Below are positions 15,831 to 26,870 of a stretch of DNA of 51,484 bases, one piece after another (position 1 is the first letter of the stretch; each line of letters begins with the position of its first letter). The translations under genes were made by a program, and so were the position numbers. This DNA comes from Lachnospiraceae bacterium. GTDB lineage: Bacteria > Bacillota > Clostridia > Lachnospirales > Lachnospiraceae. The notes beneath the pieces were generated by a model. That model worked only from the letters and a program-made list of their open reading frames with translations, made no database searches and had not been told where the DNA came from. The stretch is from positions 1 through 51,484 of the forward strand of contig JAAVZU010000077.1 of NCBI GenBank assembly GCA_022791815.1, given 5' to 3'.

Positions 15831-18257
15831 ATGAAGAAATATGCATTTAGGGAACTAGTAGAAAAAAAGATTGTAATACTGGATGGTGCAACTGGTTCAA
15901 ATTTACAAAAAAGCGGTATGCCTGTGGGAGTTTGTCCAGAACAGTGGATTATTGAAAACTGGCAGATTATGAAACAATTACAGATAGATTATATTAAGGC
16001 GGGGACAGATATTTTATATGCTCCTACTTTTACCTGTAACCGTGTTAAATTAGAAGAGTATGGGATACAAAATCAATTAGTGGAGATGAACCGGCGGCTT
16101 GTAGAGATTTCAAAAGAAGCCATAGCAGAGTGTGGATGCAATGGAAAGGTTTTTGTTGCTGGAGATCTTACTATGACTGGTCAGCAGCTTTATCCTGTGG
16201 GCAAACTTCAATTTGAAGAATTGGTAAAGATTTATAAAGAGCAGGCAGAAGTATTAGTGGAAGCAGGAGTAGATTTATTTGTGGTAGAAACTATGATGAG
16301 CCTGCAGGAATGCCGTGCAGCAGTTATTGCGATAAAGGAAATCTGCGATTTACCAATTATGGTGACTCTAACTTTTAATGAAGATGAGAGGACACTGTTT
16401 GGAACTGATGCAAAAACGGCAGTAGTAGTATTGCAAAGTCTTGGTGCAGATGCGGTGGGACTAAATTGTTCCACAGGTCCAGACAAGATGCATCAGATTG
16501 TAGAAGATATGCGTAGTGTGGCAAATATACCATTGATTGCAAAACCAAATGCGGGACTTCCAGAGTTAAAAGATGGAGAAACCATATTTAATATGGGGGC
16601 ACAAGAATTTGCAGAGGAAATGGAAAAACTTGTAGATAAAGGAATTTCTATTGTAGGTGGATGTTGTGGAACTACTCCAGAACATATAAGCCGTATGAGA
16701 GAATTAGTGGAGAAAAAAGCAATTCCCCAGATCTCAAAAGAAAAAGTTCGTGCTATTACCACAGAAAGAAAAACTGTGGAGATAGATATAGATGGAAGAT
16801 TTATGGTAGTAGGGGAACGCATTAACCCGACAGGCAAAAAGGCTTTGCAGGCAGAGTTAAGAGAAGGAAAACTGGATATTGTTACTACATTTGTAGAAGA
16901 ACAGGTAGAGCTTGGTGCAGATATTTTGGATGTAAATGTGGGTATGAATGGAATTGACGAAAAACAAATGATGATAGATGTTATCAATCATGTAACGATG
17001 ATTTCTAATATCCCATTATCCATTGATTCCAGCAGTATTGATGTGTTGGAGGCAGCACTGCGGATTTACCCGGGAAGAGCCTTAATAAACTCTATATCCT
17101 TAGAAAGTGAAAAGTTTGAAAAGTTAATTCCTATTGCAAAAAAATATGGTGCTATGTTTATCTTACTACCATTGTCGGATGAAGGGCTGCCAAAAGATAT
17201 TCAGGAAAAAAAGGACATTATTAGTAAAATCTTAGACAGAGCATATAGTTTTGGTATGACAAAAGAAGATGTGATTGTGGATGGTCTGGTGAATACCATA
17301 GGAGCCAATAAACGGGCATCTATTGAATGTATGGAAACTATAAAGTATTGTAAACAGGAGTTAGGCGTGGCAACAATATGTGGGCTTTCTAACATTTCTT
17401 TTGGTCTTCCCGAGAGACAATTTGTCAATAGTACATTTCTTGCATTTGCCATAAAAGAAGGTTTAACCATGGCAATCGCTAATCCCTCCCAAGATTTACT
17501 TATGAATGTAGCCGTAGCATCAGATTTACTTATGAACCGCGAAGAGGCAGATATCCGCTATATTGACAGGGTGTCAAAAAGAAAGTTTACAATGACAGCT
17601 GTGGAAACAAAAGGCAGCACCAGTGAAAAAGAACAAATGCACCCTGTTTTTGAAGCAGTGGTAAAGGGAAACCGAAAAGGAATTATAGAGATTGTAAAGA
17701 AGGCAATTGAAGATGGATTTAAACCTAATGCGTTGATTGATGAAATTTTGATTCCAGCAATTAATCATGTAGGAGAACTTTTTGATAAAATGATATATTT
17801 TCTTCCCCAGCTTATCAGCAGTGCAGAAGCAATGGAGACTGCCATTGACTATCTGGAGCCATTGTTAGAGAAGAAGGAAAACGAAGGAGAAGAAGTGACC
17901 ATTGTTTTTGCTACAGTAGAAGGTGATATACATGATATCGGAAAGAATCTGGTTGTACTGATGTTAAAGAACTATGGATATCGGGTAATTGACTTGGGAA
18001 AAGATGTTCCTTCGGATACCATTATTGAAACAGCAAAGAGGGAACATGCTAAGATAATTGGACTTTCTGCACTTATGACTACGACTATGATGCAGATGAA
18101 GGAAGTAGTGGACAAGGTCAGAATGCAAAATCTGGATACAAAAGTGATGATAGGAGGAGCCGTCATTACACAAAGTTTTGCAGATGAGATAGGAGCAGAT
18201 GGATATTCAAAGGATGCCCAGGAAGCAGTAGGATTAGTCAAAAATCTATTAGCCTAG
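15831..18257 (+). CDS. metH: Cobalamin-dependent methionine synthase
   Basis: Transfers methyl from methyltetrahydrofolate to homocysteine through cobalamin. The 808 residues hold, in order, a homocysteine-binding barrel with zinc ligands Cys213, Cys278 and Cys279 (GGCCGTTPEH), a pterin-binding barrel from about 320 (VVGERINPTGKK), a four-helix cap (about 600-690) and a B12-binding domain with EGDIHDIG, where His701 is the axial cobalt ligand. The C-terminal SAM-dependent reactivation domain of the E. coli enzyme is absent, as is usual in clostridia, so a separate activator must act. ATG 15831 is chosen over 15813 because TAGGAG precedes it. No SAM or cobalamin riboswitch is visible upstream. 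Confidence 0.96.
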   Translation: MKKYAFRELVEKKIVILDGATGSNLQKSGMPVGVCPEQWIIENWQIMKQLQIDYIKAGTDILYAPTFTCNRVKLEEYGIQNQLVEMNRRLVEISKEAIAECGCNGKVFVAGDLTMTGQQLYPVGKLQFEELVKIYKEQAEVLVEAGVDLFVVETMMSLQECRAAVIAIKEICDLPIMVTLTFNEDERTLFGTDAKTAVVVLQSLGADAVGLNCSTGPDKMHQIVEDMRSVANIPLIAKPNAGLPELKDGETIFNMGAQEFAEEMEKLVDKGISIVGGCCGTTPEHISRMRELVEKKAIPQISKEKVRAITTERKTVEIDIDGRFMVVGERINPTGKKALQAELREGKLDIVTTFVEEQVELGADILDVNVGMNGIDEKQMMIDVINHVTMISNIPLSIDSSSIDVLEAALRIYPGRALINSISLESEKFEKLIPIAKKYGAMFILLPLSDEGLPKDIQEKKDIISKILDRAYSFGMTKEDVIVDGLVNTIGANKRASIECMETIKYCKQELGVATICGLSNISFGLPERQFVNSTFLAFAIKEGLTMAIANPSQDLLMNVAVASDLLMNREEADIRYIDRVSKRKFTMTAVETKGSTSEKEQMHPVFEAVVKGNRKGIIEIVKKAIEDGFKPNALIDEILIPAINHVGELFDKMIYFLPQLISSAEAMETAIDYLEPLLEKKENEGEEVTIVFATVEGDIHDIGKNLVVLMLKNYGYRVIDLGKDVPSDTIIETAKREHAKIIGLSALMTTTMMQMKEVVDKVRMQNLDTKVMIGGAVITQSFADEIGADGYSKDAQEAVGLVKNLLA

Positions 18258-18275
18258 AATGGAGGAAATGTTTGT

Positions 18276-19211
18276 ATGGATAATTGTTGCCCGAAGGTAG
18301 ATATAGTTATTCCAAGATATAAGCCAGACGAAAAATATGATAAATTGATTGAGAGGTTAACCAAACAAACGATCAAGCCAAATCATATTTATGTAATGAA
18401 TACCATCAGTGGTGAAGAAACGGTAGATGTGGGGTTAATGCACCAGAACATAGAGAATCTTACAGTAACCAATCTTTCTAAAGTAGAATTTGACCACGGA
18501 GGAACGAGAAACAAGGGGGCATCTATGTCAGATGCAGAATTTATTATGATGATGACACAAGATGCAGTGCCAGCAGATAAATATCTTATTGAAATGATGA
18601 TAGAGCCTTTTAAGGATGAAAAGGTGGCAGCTGTTTATGCAAGACAGCTTGCTACACCAGATGTAGGTATTGTAGAAAGTTTTACAAGAAAATTTAATTA
18701 TCCTGATAAGGACTCTATGAAATCCAAAGAAGATTTAGAACATTTAGGAATTAAGACTTTCTTTTGTTCTAATGTGTGTGCTGTTTACCGAAAAAGTATA
18801 TATGAAGAATTAGGAGGATTTGTTACAAAAACTATTTTTAATGAGGATATGATTCTGGCATCCCATATAATAGATGCTGGATATTCTATTGCTTATGCAG
18901 CAAAAGCAAAAGTTTTTCATGCACATCGGTATACTTACAGACAGCAGTTTCAGCGGAATTTTGATTTAGGGGTCTCCCATAGACAATATAGTGAAATTTT
19001 TTCTAGGGTAAAATCAGAAAAAGAAGGAGCAAAATTAGTAAAAAAAACAGTACATTATTTGTGGAAACAGGGGAAACCACAGTTAATACTGGATTTGGTT
19101 TTGCAAAGTGGATTTAAGTTTCTTGGATATCGTATGGGAAAAATGTATCATAAACTGCCTTTATGGCTTATCCGCAAATGTAGTTCACAAAGAGAATATT
19201 GGAATAGGTGA
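18276..19211 (+). CDS. Family 2 glycosyltransferase, rhamnosyltransferase-like
   Basis: A 311-residue GT-A inverting glycosyltransferase. It starts with VDIVIPRYKPDEKYDKLIE, has FDHGGTRNKGA near residue 70 (nucleotide-binding Arg-Asn), the DxD-equivalent MMTQDAVP near residue 93, and FNEDMILASHIIDAGY near 190 with the likely catalytic Asp, followed by a VFHAHRYTYRQQFQRN segment typical of rhamnosyl or similar transferases. No signal peptide; probably membrane-associated through its basic C-terminus. GGAGGA precedes the ATG. It is followed by a second family 2 enzyme and an LCP ligase, pointing to cell-wall polysaccharide work. Confidence 0.88.
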   Translation: MDNCCPKVDIVIPRYKPDEKYDKLIERLTKQTIKPNHIYVMNTISGEETVDVGLMHQNIENLTVTNLSKVEFDHGGTRNKGASMSDAEFIMMMTQDAVPADKYLIEMMIEPFKDEKVAAVYARQLATPDVGIVESFTRKFNYPDKDSMKSKEDLEHLGIKTFFCSNVCAVYRKSIYEELGGFVTKTIFNEDMILASHIIDAGYSIAYAAKAKVFHAHRYTYRQQFQRNFDLGVSHRQYSEIFSRVKSEKEGAKLVKKTVHYLWKQGKPQLILDLVLQSGFKFLGYRMGKMYHKLPLWLIRKCSSQREYWNR

Positions 19212-19226
19212 AAGGAGTAATTCAAA

Positions 19227-20147
19227 ATGGCAGAAGTAAGTATTGTAATGGCAACTTATAACGGGGCTGCCTATTTAGAGGAACAATTAGAATCCCTCTT
19301 TAAAAATACATATACTGACTGGATATTAGAAGTGTCTGATGATGGATCTACTGATAAAACGCTGGAAATTTTGGAGGAATATCAAAAATATTACCCAGAT
19401 AAAATAATTATTTATAGTAATTATGAGCAATTGGGAGCAACAAGAAATTTTTTAGAGGCAGCAGTCCGTGCGAAGGGAAACTATGTCATGTTTTGTGATC
19501 AGGATGATGTATGGCTTCCAGATAAAATAGAAAAGACTCTTGCATTTATGAAGGAAAGAGAAAAAATTGCAGGAAATGTGCCAGTAGCAGTTTTTACAGA
19601 TGCAAAGCCCGTGGATGCAGTTCTTCGGACGATTCATGAATCTTTTTTTACCTATAATGCATTAGATGTGACAAAGACGGATCTTCCACATCTGCTTATA
19701 GAAAATAAAGTAATTGGATGCACCACTATGGTAAACCAAAATTTATTAAACCGTATTACAGATTTTCCGAATTGTGCTAGGTTTCATGATTGGTGGGTAG
19801 CATTGATTGCATCTGTTTTTGGTGATTTAGCCTATTTAGACGAAGTAACCATCCTTTATCGCCAACATGGAAATAATGTGGTAGGAAGCCAGAGTTTCTT
19901 TTCGTATTTAATTGATAGAATAAAAAATATAAAAGTCCAAAGAAATGCTTTAATTAAAACAGAGAAACAGGCATGGGAATTTTATGAAATTTACAAGAAG
20001 TATATTTTAGAAGAACAGGCACAGATATTACAGGATTTTGCATATATTCATGGACAGAATTGGATTGAAAGAAGAGACCGTTTATTCCGGCATGGTTTTT
20101 GGAAAACAGGAAAGGCAAGAAATATAGGAGTATTTTTCTTGATATAG
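19227..20147 (+). CDS. Family 2 glycosyltransferase
   Basis: A 306-residue GT-A glycosyltransferase resembling RgpB-type rhamnosyltransferases. It begins SIVMATYNGAAYLEEQLESL, has VSDDGSTDKT near residue 36, the metal-binding YVMFCDQDDVWLPDK near 88-102, and FHDWWVALIASVFG near 187 with the acceptor-side acidic residue. It uses an activated sugar at the inner membrane face. AAAGGAG lies upstream of the ATG. The gene starts 15 bp after the previous glycosyltransferase and ends 11 bp before the LCP gene, so the three are likely cotranscribed. Confidence 0.88.
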   Translation: MAEVSIVMATYNGAAYLEEQLESLFKNTYTDWILEVSDDGSTDKTLEILEEYQKYYPDKIIIYSNYEQLGATRNFLEAAVRAKGNYVMFCDQDDVWLPDKIEKTLAFMKEREKIAGNVPVAVFTDAKPVDAVLRTIHESFFTYNALDVTKTDLPHLLIENKVIGCTTMVNQNLLNRITDFPNCARFHDWWVALIASVFGDLAYLDEVTILYRQHGNNVVGSQSFFSYLIDRIKNIKVQRNALIKTEKQAWEFYEIYKKYILEEQAQILQDFAYIHGQNWIERRDRLFRHGFWKTGKARNIGVFFLI

Positions 20148-20158
20148 GTGATGTGAGT

Positions 20159-21442
20159 ATGAGTAATCATTCTAGTGGAAACAGAAATAATAGGCAAGGT
20201 GTTTCAATACCAGATTTTAAAAGAGAAACGGATAGAGAATATCAATATGCCAAAAGACCTAACCGGCTTGAGTTAAGACAAGGAGGGACAAGGCAGGAAT
20301 ACCAAAAGAGAAGAAGAGAAGAAGAGATGGAGAAAAGAAATGTGAATCGGAATCGAAAGTCACAATCAGAAAGCCAAGAATCTTATAGAAGAGGGAGAAG
20401 GCAAGACAGTGAAAGAGTTTCCACACAGAAAAAAAATTCATCTGAAACTAATAGTGGAAATAAGAGACATATCAGTAAAAAGAAAAGGAACCATAAGATA
20501 TTCAAAAATATTATGATGGTATCTATGGTATGTCTGGCAGTTATAGTAGGACATCTTCTTGGAAGAGTGCATGCTCAGGTCAATCAGGTATTAAGCCAGA
20601 AAAAGCAAAGTGAAATCCGTTTAGATGAAGTTGTAGTTGATGAAAGCCAATTAGATTCTGATGAAAAAATTATCAATATTCTTCTTGTGGGAGCTGATAA
20701 AAGAGAAAGCTGGTCAGAGGCAGGCCGGTCAGATGCAACCATGATAGCAACCATAGATAAAAAACACAAGAGATTAAAATTGACTTCGCTAATGAGAGAT
20801 ATGTATGTAGACATTCCAAATCATGGAAAGAATAAATTTAATGCAGCATACTCTTATGGAGGAATTTCTCTTTTATATCAAACTATAGCATATAATTTTG
20901 ATTTAAAAATTGATGGTTATGTGTTAGTAGATTTTGCAGCATTTACCAAGGTAATAAAAAGTCTTGGAGGTGTAAAAGTTGAACTTACAGAAGCAGAAGC
21001 CAATTATTTAATAAAGGCTTATAAGAAAGGAACAGAAACAAAGGTAAAGCCTGGCATGAATAATCTAAATGGAAAGCAGGCACTTGCCTATACCAGAATA
21101 CGGCAGGATGCAGAGGCTGATTTTGGACGGACGGCAAGGCAAAGAAAGGTATTACAGTCCTTGTTTACAAAGATGAAGACAAAATCTTACAGCCAGCTTT
21201 TAGAATTATCAAAAACAGTTATGCAAAATATCACTACAGATCTTAGTAATGAGAAAATTTTTTCCTATATGGCAGATGTAATAAAAATGGGAACTACAGA
21301 AATTGACCAGCAGAGAATCCCTCTTAATAATACGTATTCTTCAGAACGGGTAAGTGGAATGGAAGTGCTGATTCCAGATTTAGCTAAAAACAAGGAAGCA
21401 CTTTGGAAATTTATTTTTGAATATGATGGAAAAGAGCAATAG
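20159..21442 (+). CDS. LytR-CpsA-Psr family cell-wall ligase
   Basis: A 427-residue LCP protein that transfers undecaprenyl-linked glycopolymers to peptidoglycan. A very basic, disordered cytoplasmic tail (residues 1-112, rich in Arg, Lys, Ser) precedes one membrane segment (about 115-135) and the extracellular LCP domain (about 165-345) with the conserved INILLVGADKR, RSDATMIATID, LTSLMRDMYVDIP and QALAYTRIRQDAEADFGR segments carrying the polyprenyl-phosphate-binding arginines. ATG 20159 with AGGTGA upstream is chosen over an earlier in-frame ATG at 20099 that lies inside the previous gene. The long basic tail is unusual in length. Confidence 0.92.
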   Translation: MSNHSSGNRNNRQGVSIPDFKRETDREYQYAKRPNRLELRQGGTRQEYQKRRREEEMEKRNVNRNRKSQSESQESYRRGRRQDSERVSTQKKNSSETNSGNKRHISKKKRNHKIFKNIMMVSMVCLAVIVGHLLGRVHAQVNQVLSQKKQSEIRLDEVVVDESQLDSDEKIINILLVGADKRESWSEAGRSDATMIATIDKKHKRLKLTSLMRDMYVDIPNHGKNKFNAAYSYGGISLLYQTIAYNFDLKIDGYVLVDFAAFTKVIKSLGGVKVELTEAEANYLIKAYKKGTETKVKPGMNNLNGKQALAYTRIRQDAEADFGRTARQRKVLQSLFTKMKTKSYSQLLELSKTVMQNITTDLSNEKIFSYMADVIKMGTTEIDQQRIPLNNTYSSERVSGMEVLIPDLAKNKEALWKFIFEYDGKEQ

Positions 21443-21574
21443 ATGATTAATATCACTTAAGTGCAATGGTTTCAAAAGTACCAGCTTTGATATGTATATT
21501 TGCATAAATAAACTTAGGTATTATGAAAGATTTGTAATCATAAAAAGAGTTTAATGATAAGAGATAAAAGCTCA

Positions 21575-21603
21575 TTGACAAATTTTTTTGAAATTGGTAG
21601 AAT
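21575..21603 (+). promoter_or_regulatory. Sigma-A promoter of ilvN
   Basis: Perfect TTGACA (21575-21580), 17-base spacer and TAGAAT (21598-21603). The start of transcription would be near 21610, giving a 60-base leader with no T-box or leader-peptide attenuator in view. Confidence 0.8.
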
Positions 21604-21672
21604 AAAAAGAAGTGAATTATAGAGTTTATATAACTTTGTAAAAGTAACATACACAGAAAGGACTTGTACAAT

Positions 21673-22179
21673 ATGAGAAGAATGGTTTTGTCTATTTTGG
21701 TGGATAACACCGCAGGTGTATTAAGTCGAGTTTCCGGTTTGTTTAGCCGAAGAGGTTACAATATTGACAGTGTGTCAGTTGCAGAGACAGAAGATCCATT
21801 GTTTTCCAGAATGACAGTGGCTGCAACAGGTGAAGAACATACCTTGGATCAGATTAAGAAGCAGCTGCAGAAATTGGAAGATGTAAGAGATATTACAGAG
21901 CTGTCAGATGGAGCTTCTGTATGTAGGGAGCTTGTACTTGTAAAAGTTCAGGCAGATGCTGCAAAACGTCAGGAGGTAATATCTGTTGTAAATATTTTCC
22001 GGGCGAATATTGTGGATGTAGCACCAGAATCTTTGATGATTGAAATGACAGGAAATCAGGCAAAGGTAGATGCTTTTATCCGTTTATTAGAAGGATTTGA
22101 AATTCTAAGTCTGGTTCGTACTGGAGTAACTGGATTGACCAGAGGACACGGAGATGACATTGCTGGGATATTAGATTAA
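21673..22179 (+). CDS. ilvN: Acetolactate synthase small subunit
   Basis: Regulatory subunit that binds valine and activates the large catalytic subunit in branched-chain amino-acid synthesis. The 168 residues show the ACT domain (about 4-75) with LVDNTAGVLSRVSGLFSRRGYNIDS, and the C-terminal domain with ELVLVKVQAD, FRANIVDVAPES and EMTGN. ATG 21673 is selected because AAAGGA lies about ten bases upstream; a TTG at 21664 lies within that spacing. The large subunit gene ilvB is not adjacent, while ilvC follows 120 bp later. Confidence 0.95.
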   Translation: MRRMVLSILVDNTAGVLSRVSGLFSRRGYNIDSVSVAETEDPLFSRMTVAATGEEHTLDQIKKQLQKLEDVRDITELSDGASVCRELVLVKVQADAAKRQEVISVVNIFRANIVDVAPESLMIEMTGNQAKVDAFIRLLEGFEILSLVRTGVTGLTRGHGDDIAGILD

Positions 22180-22242
22180 ATAAACATTTGATAATAAATG
22201 CACCTAGCGAGTCACGAGACGAAAGAGACCATGGCAATTTAA

Positions 22243-23319
<1,077 letters not shown>

Positions 23320-23366
23320 TTCATTGCTGTGAGCATTGTAAGTGTGAACAGTAACAGATAAAATTG

Positions 23367-23393
23367 CCCTCAGGCTTTGGTCTGAGGGTTTTT
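23367..23393 (+). terminator. Terminator after ilvC
   Basis: CCCTCAG (23367-23373) pairs with CTGAGGG (23382-23388), followed by five T residues. Just before it, 23343-23356 carries the GTGTGAACAGTAAC motif seen at 7278-7289. Confidence 0.9.
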
Positions 23394-23464
23394 AAGATAA
23401 GTTGGATAAAACGTTCCGATTATTGGGCGGATATGGAGTAGATTTAGAAAGAAGGAAAGTATTT

Positions 23465-25567
23465 ATGAATGGAAGATGGAAGAAGTTACTAATGGTGGTC
23501 ACAATGTTTGTTTGTGTATTAACATTAGCAAACTTAGTTAGCATGAAAGAAGTAAAAGCTGCCAGTGAACATAACATGGCGGTTACCACAAACAGAGAAG
23601 AAGGAAGCTGTACTTATAAAGTTAGTGGTATTGATAAGGATACAACAACTAGTATGGAAGTAATTGTAAGTTATAAAGGGGATTCAGGTGAATTAACAGA
23701 AGTATTAAAAAAGAGTATACTATTTGATGAAAATAATTGTGTGGACGGAGTATATACTGGTAAAATTACCATAGATGAGTGTAATCAGAAAAAATTTGGT
23801 AGTTATATTATAACTGCTAATATTGGGGCAGAGCAGATAACAGGGAATAAAAATTGGGATTTTAATCTTTATAATAAAAAAGTAGCTATAACAGTAAATG
23901 GAAAAAATTATGTTTCCCAGAGAACAGTTAAGGTAAATCTAACTGATAATTCAGGCGTGCAGGCAATTCCAGGTGCAAATAATAAGCTGGCTTTATATAT
24001 ATGGAAAAAAGGAAGTAGTTCTTCCACAGCAAAAGAAGTGGGAACAAAGAAGACAGTAGCAGGAAACAGTGTTTCATGGTCAATTGATACAGCATCTGTT
24101 TGTAATGGGTATGGAAGTTATTATGCACAAGTACGTTTAAGTGATAGCCCATATACAGAAAATAAAGTTTTATTTGAGAAGACAGAGTTTACCCTTGCAC
24201 CTGTATCAGATAAGCTGAAGACTAGTAAGACAGCAGCTTTGGAGAAGAAAATATCTTTTGCAGTACAGCTTAGTGGTGTAACTTCACCAGTTAAAATTAA
24301 GAAAGTAGAATTTTTGGTTTACAATAACAAAAATAAGTTAATTTATACAAAAAAAGCAACAGATAAGAACGGCAATCAAGGTACATATTATGGGGAAATA
24401 TCTTTAAAATCTTTGTCTTATCAATTAGGAAAGTATACTATTTCGGCAAAGGTTACAGACAAAAATAATAATGAAGTTACACTAGGACAAAAGGGTAGTG
24501 TAGATTTAAATGCAACAGCAAAGAAATTGGATATCACAAAAAGTAAAACAAAGCACACTTCTACATACAAACTTAAGGGAGCTTATATACCTGGAAATAT
24601 AAAAAAAGTACAATATAGGGTTTATATAAAATCAAAAGGAAAAGAAACACTATATGAGAAAGTAGATGCAGCTTATGTTTCTAAAAATAAGGTATATAAG
24701 GCAACTATTCAGAATAAAAAACCAGGAACTTATGTAGTTTATGCTTATGGTACTACAAATTGGAATGAACAAATTTTATTGAAGAAAAATAGTGTGAAGG
24801 TGACAAAAGCAGAATGTGCAAAGAGTGGCTGGTATTATGAAAAATATAATGGCAAGACTTATAAATTCTACTATATAAATGATGAAAAACAAACAGATTT
24901 AACTAAAGTGCTAGGAATTAACAAAAGTACAAGATTTTATATTGAGTTAAATCGTGCCGCTTGTACGGTAACGGTTTATGCATACGATAATGTAAAGAAG
25001 GCTTACATTATTCCTGTAAAAGCATTTGCTGTATCAGTAGGCAGAGATACCTATAGTACAGGAGGAGCAGGAAGTTTAACTGTAGATACTTCCTTTACTC
25101 CGCTTGGAGATTTTTCTATTTGTTCTAATGGAACTAGTGTAAAATATACAGTTAAACCAATGTATGAACCAGATGGTTCTATTCTTTATGCAAGATGGAC
25201 TTCCCATATTGTAGGTAATGTATATTTTCATTCCATTGCCGTTGGAGCAAACTCCCATTATGCATTGAATCCAAATACTTATAATAGATTGGGTTCTCCA
25301 GCTTCAGCAGGTTGTGTCCGTATGGCAGTTGCTGATGCAAAATGGATTTATGATTATGCAGCAACTGGTTCTCCAGTAAAAATTATAAAAGGAGATTCCA
25401 GCAAACCAGGACCACTTGGGAAACCAAAGACTATAAAAGTTTATTCTTCCTCAGTAAGATATGATCCAACAGATCCAGAAGTTCCAGATTCAAGAAAAAA
25501 AGCAGACTACAAGGCAGGAAGAATTAGTGGTTATATGACAAAAAATGGTAAGAAAGTAGGATATTAA
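23465..25567 (+). CDS. Secreted L,D-transpeptidase with Ig-like repeats
   Basis: A 700-residue exported protein. A signal peptide (about 1-32, ending near VKAAS) is followed by several beta-sandwich repeats of about 90 residues (35-440) like GBS Bsp-type repeats, with phrases such as KVSGIDKDTT, KKVEFLVYNNKN and VQYRVYIKSKG. The C-terminal YkuD domain (about 500-635) carries the catalytic set His589 in VYFHSIAVG and Cys617 in GSPASAGCVRM. It would form 3-3 peptidoglycan cross-links or attach proteins to the wall. A basic, proline-containing tail follows. ATG 23465 is chosen because GAAGGAAA precedes it; an upstream TTG at 23402 lies in the terminator region. Confidence 0.9.
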   Translation: MNGRWKKLLMVVTMFVCVLTLANLVSMKEVKAASEHNMAVTTNREEGSCTYKVSGIDKDTTTSMEVIVSYKGDSGELTEVLKKSILFDENNCVDGVYTGKITIDECNQKKFGSYIITANIGAEQITGNKNWDFNLYNKKVAITVNGKNYVSQRTVKVNLTDNSGVQAIPGANNKLALYIWKKGSSSSTAKEVGTKKTVAGNSVSWSIDTASVCNGYGSYYAQVRLSDSPYTENKVLFEKTEFTLAPVSDKLKTSKTAALEKKISFAVQLSGVTSPVKIKKVEFLVYNNKNKLIYTKKATDKNGNQGTYYGEISLKSLSYQLGKYTISAKVTDKNNNEVTLGQKGSVDLNATAKKLDITKSKTKHTSTYKLKGAYIPGNIKKVQYRVYIKSKGKETLYEKVDAAYVSKNKVYKATIQNKKPGTYVVYAYGTTNWNEQILLKKNSVKVTKAECAKSGWYYEKYNGKTYKFYYINDEKQTDLTKVLGINKSTRFYIELNRAACTVTVYAYDNVKKAYIIPVKAFAVSVGRDTYSTGGAGSLTVDTSFTPLGDFSICSNGTSVKYTVKPMYEPDGSILYARWTSHIVGNVYFHSIAVGANSHYALNPNTYNRLGSPASAGCVRMAVADAKWIYDYAATGSPVKIIKGDSSKPGPLGKPKTIKVYSSSVRYDPTDPEVPDSRKKADYKAGRISGYMTKNGKKVGY

Positions 25568-25572
25568 ACAAG

Positions 25573-25606
25573 AGGCTGTTGCAAAAATTAGATATTGCAA
25601 CAGCCT
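25573..25606 (+). terminator. Hairpin terminator after the L,D-transpeptidase gene
   Basis: AGGCTGTTGCAA (25573-25584) is exactly complementary to TTGCAACAGCCT (25595-25606). The T-tract is short (TGTTGATT), so efficiency is uncertain. Confidence 0.75.
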
Positions 25607-25660
25607 TGTTGATTATAGTGCAACTTTGATAAGTTGTAAAGAAGCAGGAAGGAAGTTTTT

Positions 25661-26710
25661 ATGTATGATTATGGAGTAATTGTGGAGGATTTATTGGAGT
25701 GGTATGATGCCAATGCAAGGGTGTTGCCTTGGAGAAGTGAGCCTAAGCCCTATTATGTGTGGGTGTCAGAGATTATGTTGCAGCAAACCCGTGTGGAAGC
25801 AGTAAAAGGGTATTTTGCCAGATTTATAAAAGAATTACCTGATATTGCTGCACTGGCAGAAGCAAAAGAGGATGAACTGCTGAAGTTATGGGAAGGACTT
25901 GGATATTACAATCGGGCTAGAAACTTGCAGGTAGCAGCAAAGACTGTAATGGAAGAATATAACGGAAAACTTCCAGAAGAATATAAAGAATTACAAAAAC
26001 TAAAGGGAATTGGAAGTTATACCGCAGGGGCAATCGCATCTATTGCGTATGGCAAGCCAGTTCCTGCGGTGGATGGTAATGTACTTAGGGTAATGAAACG
26101 ACTGGCTGGAAGTTATGACGATATATTAAAGGCAAGTGTAAAGAAGGATTTAGAAAAAGAGCTGACAAAGATTATGCCTAAACGGGCAGGTGCTTTTAAC
26201 CAAGCCATTATGGATCTTGGAGCAATGGTGTGTCTCCCAAATGGAAAACCTTTGTGTGAGGATTGTCCATTACAAAAATATTGTGTGGCTTATGAAAAAA
26301 ATATTGTAATGGAACTTCCCATAAAAACACCAAAGAAAAAAAGAAAAATAGAAGAAAAAACAATATTAGTTTTAGAATATGAAGGAAAAATTGCTTTGCA
26401 TAAAAGAGAGAGCAGAGGATTGCTGGCAGGTCTTTGGGAATTTCCCAATTTTACTGGAAAGATTGAGAAACCATCACTAATGGAAATTTTAGAGGAAGAA
26501 AATTTTATAGTAAAAGAGCTTGGAGAGAGTAAGCATATTTTTTCTCATATTGAATGGCATATGATAGGATATTATATTCGCTTGAATAAAAAACCAGATA
26601 AAGATTATATCTGGGTTACAGTGGAAGAACTGGTAAAACAGTATGCGATTCCTTCTGCATTTTCTGCTTATTTACAAGGTATGAAGGCTTTGTATATTGT
26701 AAACAATTGA
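25661..26710 (+). CDS. mutY: A/G-specific adenine DNA glycosylase
   Basis: Removes adenine mispaired with 8-oxoguanine. The 349 residues contain the HhH-GPD domain: LPWRSEPKPYYVWVSEIMLQQT (21-42, catalytic Glu in SEIMLQQT), LQKLKGIGSYTAGAIASIAYG with the hairpin and VPAVDGNVLRV with the catalytic Asp. An iron-sulphur loop has four Cys in the spacing C-x7-C-x2-C-x5-C (CLPNGKPLCEDCPLQKYC). A C-terminal NUDIX-like domain (about 230-345) with HKRESRGLLAGLWEFP and HIFSHIEWHM recognises 8-oxoG. AGGAAGG precedes the ATG. It appears to be transcribed alone. Confidence 0.95.
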   Translation: MYDYGVIVEDLLEWYDANARVLPWRSEPKPYYVWVSEIMLQQTRVEAVKGYFARFIKELPDIAALAEAKEDELLKLWEGLGYYNRARNLQVAAKTVMEEYNGKLPEEYKELQKLKGIGSYTAGAIASIAYGKPVPAVDGNVLRVMKRLAGSYDDILKASVKKDLEKELTKIMPKRAGAFNQAIMDLGAMVCLPNGKPLCEDCPLQKYCVAYEKNIVMELPIKTPKKKRKIEEKTILVLEYEGKIALHKRESRGLLAGLWEFPNFTGKIEKPSLMEILEEENFIVKELGESKHIFSHIEWHMIGYYIRLNKKPDKDYIWVTVEELVKQYAIPSAFSAYLQGMKALYIVNN

Positions 26711-26779
26711 TGAGGGAAAAGATTACAAATATTTTGCGGTAGGCAACAATTTAGTCTTGTTGTCTAAGTTGTGTAAGAC

Positions 26780-26819
26780 TTGCTTTTCTTATCTAAACTT
26801 GTTATAGTATATATATAAC
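26780..26819 (+). promoter_or_regulatory. Promoter with overlapping palindromic operator for GntR-clpC
   Basis: TTGCTT (26780-26785) and TATAGT (26803-26808) are 17 bases apart. The palindrome GTTATA (26801-26806)/TATAAC (26814-26819) overlaps the -10 box, as expected for an autoregulating repressor site. Binding by the GntR protein encoded next is an inference. Confidence 0.6.
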
Positions 26820-26870
26820 AATTGACTGAGATGATTCATAATCTGCATTAGATGATATGGAGGTGGCATA